Made by a program: the position numbers and the translations under genes. Below are positions 1-5,465 of a stretch of DNA of 5,465 nt, one piece after another. Under the pieces are notes generated by a model. It was given only the letters and a program-made list of their open reading frames with translations. It made no database searches and was not told the DNA's origin. Source of the stretch: Candidatus Aenigmatarchaeota archaeon (lineage in GTDB: Archaea > Aenigmatarchaeota > Aenigmatarchaeia > QMZP01); NCBI GenBank assembly GCA_020343575.1, contig CP070801.1, forward strand, positions 648,101-653,565, read 5' to 3'. Within the stretch, counting starts at the first letter, position 1. Each line of letters begins with the position of its first letter.

Positions 1-1
1 G

Positions 2-556
2 GGTGATGTATGGGATGACTGTGAATATGTCGCGAACGTCTCAGTGAACTTCAGAATCCAGGGTTCGTACACCCCAACACCTGATCCTGCAAATGACCTT
101 GGTAATGGAACATACAATGGAACCTGGGATTCAAGCGAGGGTTCGATAGGATTTTACTACATTGAAATGAACTCGAGCAATTCCTCATACAAGGATGGCT
201 ATGACAGGGAAGATAACGCATTCAGGCTAGTTGTCGAACCAGAAATGAGAAGACCAACCATAGATACTAGTCTTGATGGTTGGGGCCATAACTTCACCTT
301 CATGACAGAATTCTGCGAACTTGACAGCGGAGATGTTGTAAACGTTTCGCTATGGGTATCCAATATTAGTGGCGGACCATGGACATATATAAACTCCACT
401 AATGCAAGCGGATGTTCTTGGAACAATGTAACCTTCTACAAAAGGTTCAAGTGTCAGGATTATTTGGACAATGTGAGCTACTTCAAGTTCACAGCCAATG
501 ATAGTTTTGGATACACAAATGAAACAGATGAAAAGACATTCAAGCTAGAGAGAGAC
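2..556 (+). repeat. Triad 1 (partial): B domain end plus full C domain
   Basis: Residues 1-185. The B-type domain (2-238) enters near its conserved D-C strand. It lacks the second and third B-domain cysteines: the strand that reads Y-N-C in most B copies reads Y-N-G here. The C-type domain (239-556) starts at P-E-M and has the D-G-W-G turn, alternating N-F-T-F strands, and three cysteines (F-C, G-C and F-K-C, the last codon at 452-454). The A domain of this triad lies upstream of the window. Its closest relative here is triad 4: the same loss of the Y-N-C cysteine in B, and the same third C-domain cysteine (F-T-C there). The domain boundaries are my alignment by eye and may shift by a few residues. 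Confidence 0.8.
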
Positions 557-3500
557 AATGTAACCTTCCCAAGCGATTACACATCAAGCTCAACCCTAAA
601 CAGAGAACCAAACGAAACCATATTCTTCTCTGTGAGGGTTTACGACAGTGATAATGAGACCTATGTTGATGGTGGGGTTAATGGAACTCTATGGGTAAGT
701 GAGGATTCAGCACTTGGGGATTTGGACAGCGGACATTTTGTTAAAACCAATGCATCAGGATGGTTCAACTACACCTTCAACGCAACTTGCAGTTACTTAG
801 TTGGTTCTCAATACTGGTTTGCAGGCGTGGTTGATGACCAGTGTTACGACGATGAGAACATGAGTACTCAGGAATACTTCGATATATATGGACAGTTAAA
901 GTTAGCACTTAACCAGCCACCCAATCAGTCTGAATTCAACGTTACTGAGGACATATTCATAAACTTCACTGTTTCAGGCGATTGCGAAAGCAACATAACA
1001 GGCGCGACCCCAACCATAGAGGTGTTCCAACCACTGAACTACTCAACGTGTGACGACTGGTATGAGAACGGAAGCGGTGTTTACAATTGTACATGGAACT
1101 CGACCAAACAACCAGAAGGTAATTGGTCAATAAACATAACATCCACCAAAACCTATTACAACCAGAATGAAACTCAGTGGTATCACAGATTCTACCTTGA
1201 CAACTTACCACCAAACTCCTCCAACGAAAGTGTTTATCCAACCTATGGTGGTTGGGGCTACACCTACATGTACAATATAAGCATAGATGACCCTCCTGAA
1301 TACGACCAGGTGATGTGTAGACTATATGTTAATACAACGAATCTTGACTGGGTTTACAAGGGATACGATACAGTGAACGGAACAGGGAACTGTTCTATAA
1401 GTGTGAATGATTTCACCTCAGATGATATGGGTTCTACACAATTTAGATTCACGATCAATGACACATTTAATACCTACGATACGGACAACTTCACAGGACC
1501 TACTCTGGACGAGAACAACGTGACAGTGACCTTTATCTATGGGAATCATACAGGCGGTGACGAAGGTGAGGTGAACAGAAGCGGGGACCAGTACACAGAG
1601 CTAATTGTCAGAGTCTGGGATTCTGACCGACAGGAATACCCATCAGGGATCAATGTGACGTTCTGGATAACCTATGACGGCTCGACCTTTGATTCAGGCA
1701 ACGTAACCACAACCAATGGAACAGGATACGCATATGTAGATTTCAACCCAATATGTTCCCCGACTCATTACGATGTCGGTAACCAGACATGGTACGCAGG
1801 TGTCACAGATTCTCGTTACCTAGATAACACAACATCAGAAAACTTCACAGTTCACATACTTGGAGATCTGGATAGTCAGCTACAGATACCCAATGGAACC
1901 GAACATCTCAATGGGACCAACGTAACCATAAGAGCAAATGTTACAGATGACTGTACCGACATGCAGAGCAACGTTTATGTTACATTTGAGATGATAAACG
2001 AGACAGGTTATACCTACAGCTGCACACCGGTTCAGAACGAGAGTGGTGGAAATGCTGGATGGTATAACTGTACGTTCAACACAAGCACCATGACAACAAG
2101 ATCGTATACAACAATGATGAACTCCTCAAAAACCGATCACAATTTCAACTCTACAGGATTCAGTTACATTCCAAATGTCCAGTCCTTCTGGATAGAAACC
2201 GAACCATGGCTCAATGAGAGTACCATAAACATAACACCAATGGTTGGTGGGTGGAGCGAGATGTTCAACTTCACCATAAATGTGACTGACTGGGATCTTG
2301 ACTACGTGACCGTGGAGGCCTTCTATAAAAGTGAAGATGAAGGTTCTTGGACTAGTCTAGGAACGAATAATGAGAGCGGAATAAATTGGCAGGCCTTCTT
2401 CACTAAGAGCTATTTCGGAGTATCATACATAGACGAGAACGTTTCAATCATATTCAATGCAACAGAAGATGATCAATGGTACTACGAAACAAGTATAGTC
2501 AACATAACAGTTGAGAGAGATGATGTAAACTTCAGCTACAGGAATGGGAGCGGTGAGGTTGTAAACAGGGTAGGAGGCAACACTGTTCATATGATGCTCT
2601 ATGTTTATGACGAGGATGACTACACCACGCCGCATGCACCGGTAACAGGAATAAATGGTCCCGGGAAGTTCTGGGTAACAATCAATGGTTCCAGCTATGC
2701 ATGGGATAACGGATCAAGCCAGATAAATACCAACGGTTCTGGTTATCTTATCTATGATTTCGACCCAACCTGTGATCATGAGGTTGGAACACAATACTGG
2801 AAAGGTGGAATAATTGAAGGGTCAAGCTTCTACAAACCCGCAAATTCTACAGTGAAGTACAACAACCTGACCATAAACATAACATCTGAATTCCAGCCTA
2901 TCGTATATCCGCAGGAGAATCCACCACACAACAACACCTTCCTTTACCAGACAGACACCGTTCCCCTTCTAGGATTCCTTAATGGCAGTGGGAGCTGTGG
3001 CGGGGTGACAGGAGCGAATGTCACGTTCATTGTTGTGGGTACTGGTTACGATTACACCGCAGAAGGAAACGGGACAGGGTGGTACAACTCAACCATAGAT
3101 GATACAGGTCTTCCAAGCTACACTGCTGGTAACTGGTACAACGTTACCATGAATGCAACGAAGGATTTCTACATAGACAATCAGACAGCCCATAACTATA
3201 CATTCTTCCTCGCAACTAGGCCTGTTCTTTCCTTGGGAAGCCCACCAGTCAACCCAACTTTTGGTGGTTGGGGTCAGACATTCACATTCAAGGTAAGGGC
3301 TTATGATGAAGATGGGACAAACTTAACTGTGTATTTGTGGAAGAGGCCACCTGGTGCAAGCGAGTGGGAACTTTTGAGATCCAAGCCATGTGCCCCTTGT
3401 TCAACCCAACCAGGGAGCCCAACAGAGCTGACCTTCACAATAGACAACTTCACATGTGCTGATGTAAACTCAAGCATACAGTACAAATTCAATGCAACAG

Positions 3501-5464
3501 ATGATTACGAATACAACTCAACATCAGAGCCAGGGGGCACATTCGATATACTGAGAGATGTTGTAAGCTATGTTGAATACTATGGTGATGGAGATAATGC
3601 GATAAGGGAGGGAGACGGAACGACGCTATTAACTGTTTTAGTCCAGGATACATACAACGGAAGCAACCCAATACCCGGTGGTCACAATGGATCGATTTAC
3701 GTCACAACAAATGGTCAGGACTGGGGACCTGTATATACAAACCAGACAAATGCAAGCGGTTACCTGAACTATTACTTCAATGCAACCTGTACTCATGGGT
3801 TTGGCCAGCAGAAATGGAAGGCAATAATAGAAAATGATAGTTGCTATGTGGAGCAAGGATGGGAATTTAACAGCACATTGTATGTTATAGGTCAGCTCAA
3901 GAACAACATAGATATTCCAGATGAGGGAGACCAATTCAACGTAACAGATAACATAACCATACGATTGAACGCAACATCAGACTGCTCAGCAGAGGGAAGG
4001 ATAAACCAGACCAATGTCTGGATAGAGCTAAGAAGCCCATACGGTAACTGGACCAACTGCACACCAATACTAAATGAGTCAGGAAGCAACTCAGGATACT
4101 ACAACTGCACCTGGGATTCAACAGGCCAAAGAGAAGGCAACTGGTCCATACAACTCAATTCAACAAGAACCTATTTCAATTCGAATGAGACTTTCCTTCA
4201 GGACTGGTTCGAGCTATTCAATTGGAACGCAACCTGGTCCAACCGGCAGGTAACCCCATTACAGGATGGTTGGACCAAGCGCTACAACTACACAGTTAAG
4301 ATAGATGACCCAGAGGGTGAAGAGATAAACTGCACACTGTGGATATACAAGGACGATGGTAACGGTTGGGTAAACAAGGGAATAGATACCATACCAACAG
4401 GAAACGGGACCTGTTCTGTGATAGTCTGGGACTTCATAGGAGACGATATAGGCAACAATACCTTCAAATTCATGGTAGAGAACTCAGAACCTGAAAACAC
4501 CTACAACACAACCAATGGAACAGGACCAACTCTAGAACCCTCCAACGTGACGGTTACATTTGAAAGTGCCAACAATACAGTCGTCAACATAAGCAATGAC
4601 TATGAGCAGTTCATGGTAAGAATAAACGACACAGACAACTACACAGACGGAATCTCATGGCACCCGTCAGGAGTGAACACAACCTTCTGGATAAACTACA
4701 ACACTTCAAGCATGGCTCCTGCAAACCTGACCACAACCAATGGAACAGGATACGCATATGTAGATTTCAATCCAACCTGTGAATACTCAATTGGCAAACA
4801 CGAATGGTTCGCAGGAACAACAGATGATTACTATGAGAAACTCAACACCTCAGAGAACCTAACCGTAACAATCAAGGACGATTTGAGTGTGCAGGCACAG
4901 AGTCCTGCAGGTGAGGAATACTTGAGAGAAACCAATGTAACCATAGACTTCAATGTCACAGATGGTTGCGGAAACAACATAACAGGAATAACAGATTTCA
5001 ACATAACAATGGTATCGCAGCTAACCGATGAAGAATTCTATTGTGATGGTATCCAGGAGGTAGGAAACGGATGGTACAACTGTTCATTCAACACTTCAGG
5101 AATGCCTGCAAGAGGGTATATCTTAATGATAACCGCTAACGAAACCTATTACAATCTCGATAACCTAACCCTGATATACTCTGATACGCAAAACAAATCA
5201 TTCTTTATAGAAACAGAACCAATCCTTTCAACCCCAATGGTGAACTCATCTGTTGACGGAGGCAATTCAGGTTCATGGTCAGAGACCTGGAACTTTACTG
5301 TGGAGGTCACTGACGAGGATGGTGACACTGTATCTGCGATTCTTTATAAGAGGCAATGGAACGACACAACAGGGTGGGGACCATGGCAGGAGGTAGGAAA
5401 CGGATGGTACAACTGTTCATTCAACACTTCAGGAATGCCTGCAAGAGGGTATATCTTAATGATA
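2..5464 (+). CDS. Giant multi-Ig-like-domain surface glycoprotein, internal fragment (both ends missing)
   Basis: Frame 2 is open across the whole window (1,821 codons, no stop), so both termini lie outside. Seen directly: the product is very rich in Asn, Thr, Gly, Tyr, Trp and Asp, poor in Lys and His, and shows alternating polar/hydrophobic beta-strand patterns throughout. Three domain types of about 103-124 residues repeat as A-B-C. A carries a T-N-(A/G)-(S/T)-G turn followed by an F-(N/D)-x-x-C strand. B carries a D-C or S-C strand and usually a (W/Y/V)-Y-N-C strand. C opens with a (G/D/S)-(G/S)-W turn followed by aromatic strands. About 135-140 N-x-S/T sequons are present. Tandem Ig-like folds with dense sequons are typical of archaeal S-layer-associated proteins and adhesins. 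An extracellular structural or adhesive role is inferred from composition and repeats only. No catalytic motif, transmembrane helix, signal peptide or anchor is visible. No operon context can be judged. Confidence is high that this is coding and extracellular, low for exact function. Confidence 0.93.
557..1516 (+). repeat. Triad 2: complete A-B-C Ig-like domain unit (320 aa)
   Basis: Residues 186-505. A domain 557-898: opens N-V-T-F, contains the turn T-N-A-S-G and the strand F-N-A-T-C (Cys codon 788-790), plus a second cysteine in D-D-Q-C-Y (842-844). It ends in Y-G-Q-L. B domain 899-1207: opens with the P-P-N-Q-S-E-F-N-V-T stretch and has three cysteines (G-D-C, S-T-C, Y-N-C-T-W). It ends with the N-W-S-I-N-I-T strand and a T-Y-Y-N-Q-N-E-T segment. 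C domain 1208-1516: G-G-W-G turn, the S-I-D-D-P-P-E acidic loop, and a cysteine pair (M-C-R, G-N-C-S). It ends T-G-P-T-L-D-E. Each of the three domains is clearly closest to its counterpart in triad 5, including the extra A cysteine, the B opening and the C ending. Confidence 0.85.
1517..2521 (+). repeat. Triad 3: complete A-B-C Ig-like domain unit (335 aa)
   Basis: Residues 506-840. A domain 1517-1870: opens N-V-T-V-T-F, has the turn T-N-G-T-G-Y-A-Y-V-D-F and the single cysteine in N-P-I-C. B domain 1871-2203: three cysteines (D-D-C, Y-S-C-T-P, W-Y-N-C-T-F) and the ending F-W-I-E-T-E. C domain 2204-2521: starts P-W-L, has the T-P-M-V-G-G-W-S turn and an acidic V-T-D-W-D-L-D loop, and no cysteine at all. 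It is the best local reference for what a complete cysteine-free C domain looks like: after Y-K-S-E-D-E-G-S-W it continues with N-W-Q-A-F-F and ends V-E-R-D. Its partner is triad 6, which shares the A turn (exactly at DNA level over 41 bp), the E-T-E-P junction, T-P-M-V and the absence of cysteine from C. Confidence 0.85.
1706..1746 (+). repeat. 41-bp exact direct repeat, copy 1 (A domain of triad 3)
   Basis: These bases are identical to 4730-4770, 3,024 bases (1,008 codons) downstream and in the same frame. They encode the T-T-T-N-G-T-G turn and the following Y-A-Y-V-D-F strand. Flanking codons on both sides differ between copies, so the identity, synonymous positions included, is a local island in otherwise diverged domains. 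Confidence 0.9.
2522..3559 (+). repeat. Triad 4: longest A-B-C Ig-like domain unit (346 aa), with insertions
   Basis: Residues 841-1186. A domain 2522-2893 (124 aa, the longest A): it has an inserted Pro/His/Gly-rich loop after D-E-D-D-Y, four N-G-S sequons, the turn T-N-G-S-G-Y, and one cysteine in D-P-T-C. B domain 2894-3220: one cysteine only (G-S-C-G-G, codon 2996-2998). The strand that is Y-N-C elsewhere reads W-Y-N-S here, as the triad 1 B domain also lacks it. C domain 3221-3559 (113 aa): G-G-W-G turn, acidic Y-D-E-D-G loop, a C-A-P-C motif (3389-3400) inside an inserted loop, and a third cysteine in F-T-C (3455-3457). It pairs with triad 1. The B/C boundary (A-T-R-P) is less certain than the others. 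Confidence 0.82.
3560..4543 (+). repeat. Triad 5: complete A-B-C Ig-like domain unit (328 aa)
   Basis: Residues 1187-1514. A domain 3560-3898: turn T-N-A-S-G-Y, strand F-N-A-T-C (Cys 3788-3790), second cysteine in N-D-S-C-Y (3842-3844), ending V-I-G-Q-L. B domain 3899-4225: opens with G-D-Q-F-N-V-T and has three cysteines (S-D-C, N-C-T-P, Y-Y-N-C-T-W). It then carries E-G-N-W-S-I and T-Y-F-N-S-N-E-T, nearly the triad 2 sequence. C domain 4226-4543: D-G-W-T turn, K-I-D-D-P-E-G loop, cysteine pair N-C-T-L-W and G-T-C-S, the phrase V-N-K-G-I-D-T (triad 2 has V-Y-K-G-Y-D-T) and the ending T-G-P-T-L-E-P. It is clearly the partner of triad 2. Starts of A, B and C are displaced from triad 2 by 3,003, 3,000 and 3,018 bases. 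Confidence 0.85.
4730..4770 (+). repeat. 41-bp exact direct repeat, copy 2 (A domain of triad 6)
   Basis: This is the partner of 1706-1746. A shorter 19-base piece of the same sequence also occurs in frame at 4507-4525, near the end of the triad 5 C domain, where it encodes T-N-G-T-G followed by Pro rather than Tyr. The T-N-G-T-G turn sequence therefore exists in three places with nearly the same codons. Confidence 0.88.
5054..5132 (+). repeat. 79-bp exact direct repeat, copy 1 (native place in B domain of triad 6)
   Basis: It is identical to the last 79 bases of the window. It encodes Q-E-V-G-N-G-W-Y-N-C-S-F and onward to M-I. This copy sits where the alignment with other B domains expects it: the same position holds S-G-G-N-A-G-W-Y-N-C in triad 3 and S-G-S-N-S-G-Y-Y-N-C in triad 5. 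It begins 168 bases (56 codons) into the domain. Confidence 0.95.
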
Positions 5465-5465
5465 A
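5387..5465 (+). repeat. 79-bp exact direct repeat, copy 2, running to the window end (chimeric C/B junction)
   Basis: It is an exact copy of 5054-5132, displaced by 333 bases (111 codons), so the frame is kept. It follows directly on the first 56 residues of the triad 6 C domain and supplies B-domain sequence, including a W-Y-N-C strand that no other C domain has. Copy 1 also begins 56 codons into its domain, so the join keeps the register of the Ig-like fold. Identity continues to the last base, so the true extent is unknown. It could be an assembly-graph loop at a contig end or a real internal duplication. Confidence 0.92.

Larger units (their letters stand above)
2..2521 (+). repeat. Higher-order repeat copy 1 (triads 1-3, upstream A domain missing)
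   Basis: Three consecutive triads form a larger unit of nine domains. Its members match those of 2522-5386 in order: triad 1 with 4, 2 with 5, 3 with 6. The offset between matching domain starts is nearly constant, between 2,982 and 3,027 bases (for example 899 to 3899, and 1517 to 4544). The evidence is shared diagnostic residues absent from adjacent triads: the extra A-domain cysteine (triads 2 and 5), loss of the Y-N-C cysteine in B (1 and 4), cysteine-free C domains (3 and 6), and the same C-domain ending T-G-P-T-L (2 and 5). The copies have diverged in DNA apart from short islands. Confidence 0.75.
2522..5386 (+). repeat. Higher-order repeat copy 2 (triads 4-6, last domain truncated)
   Basis: This is the second copy of the nine-domain unit, starting with a full A domain and holding eight complete domains and half of the ninth. 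It carries 16 cysteines, distributed over A-B-C of triads 4, 5 and 6 as 1-1-3, 2-3-2 and 1-3-0. Copy 1 has the same distribution wherever it is visible (first A missing, then 1-3, 2-3-2, 1-3-0). An even total is what a fully disulfide-bonded extracellular protein would need. The boundary between copies is set by convention at the A-domain start; the true duplication endpoint could lie elsewhere. Confidence 0.73.
4544..5386 (+). repeat. Triad 6: A and B complete, C cut after 56 residues
   Basis: Residues 1515-1795. A domain 4544-4885: opens N-V-T-V-T-F and contains a stretch identical in DNA to triad 3 over its T-N-G-T-G turn. It has one cysteine in N-P-T-C. B domain 4886-5218: three cysteines (D-G-C, Y-C-D-G, W-Y-N-C-S-F), ending F-F-I-E-T-E. 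C domain from 5219: P-I-L-S-T-P-M-V, an S-G-S-W-S turn, and an acidic V-T-D-E-D-G-D loop. It runs to the strand W-G-P-W-Q-E-V, where it meets the duplicated B-domain segment at 5387 instead of continuing as the triad 3 C domain does. No cysteine is seen in the C portion. Its partner is triad 3. Confidence 0.83.

Noticed and set aside
199..5000. Several short open frames on the minus strand (for example 199-426, 966-1241, 3638-3934, 4288-4500).
   Set aside because: They lie antisense inside the continuous + strand reading frame, overlap each other, are of low-complexity Ser/Leu/Cys-rich composition expected from reading Asn/Thr/Trp-rich repeats backwards, and show no repeat-to-repeat conservation of their own.
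29..5100. In-frame ATG codons (for example in the first 200 bases) as possible true starts of the protein.
   Set aside because: Coding sequence with the same domain signature continues upstream of them to base 2, and no hydrophobic signal sequence follows any of them.
5055..5139. A Shine-Dalgarno-like AGGAGGT (5055-5061) nine bases before an ATG at 5071, recurring at 5388-5394.
   Set aside because: The ATG is out of the main frame and opens only 22 codons before TAA at 5137. The purine run simply encodes Q-E-V-G inside the repeat.
2..5464. Tandem direct repeats as a CRISPR array or DNA-level satellite.
   Set aside because: Periodicity is at protein level with about 330- and 1,000-residue periods; DNA identity is limited to short islands, and there are no uniform short repeats with spacers.
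2..5464. Mobile element, phage tail fibre or polysaccharide-degrading enzyme.
   Set aside because: No transposase, integrase, fibre-trimer or glycosidase motifs are visible and no terminal inverted repeats. The dense sequons and paired cysteines fit an extracellular cellular glycoprotein better, although an archaeal virus structural protein cannot be formally excluded without the ends.

Overview
The window is a single open reading frame. Frame 2 of the + strand stays open from base 2 to base 5464 (1,821 codons) with no stop, no convincing start, no signal peptide, no membrane segment and no anchor. It is therefore an internal piece of a giant secreted or surface protein whose two ends lie outside the window. 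I see no other gene, RNA gene, promoter or terminator on either strand. The organism is probably an archaeon: Arg is written almost only as AGA/AGG, Ile is very often ATA, and the protein is built of Ig-like beta-sandwich repeats extraordinarily rich in Asn-X-Ser/Thr glycosylation sequons (about 135-140 by eye, roughly one per 13 residues). This is an inference; I cannot name the lineage.

The protein is repetitive on three nested scales. (1) The basic unit is a domain of about 103-124 residues. (2) Three domain types, here called A, B and C, alternate strictly as A-B-C to give a triad of about 320-346 residues (960-1,038 bp). Triad 1 (partial, B-C) is 2-556, triad 2 557-1516, triad 3 1517-2521, triad 4 2522-3559, triad 5 3560-4543, and triad 6 4544-5386 (cut short). 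(3) Triads 1, 2 and 3 resemble triads 4, 5 and 6 respectively more than they resemble their neighbours. There is thus a higher-order unit of three triads (nine domains, about 3.0 kb, about 1,000 residues) present almost twice. Cysteine positions follow this third level exactly.

The domains probably form a long, rigid, heavily glycosylated stalk or cell-surface layer, with disulfides inside domains and apparently between neighbours. The function (adhesin, S-layer-associated protein or cell-cell contact protein) cannot be decided without the ends.

The last 79 bases (5387-5465) are an exact copy of 5054-5132 and run to the very last base. They join the first half of a C domain to the second half of a B domain, in frame and in register. 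This is either an assembly-graph loop at a contig end or a real domain-swapping recombination, so sequence after about 5386 should be treated with caution.
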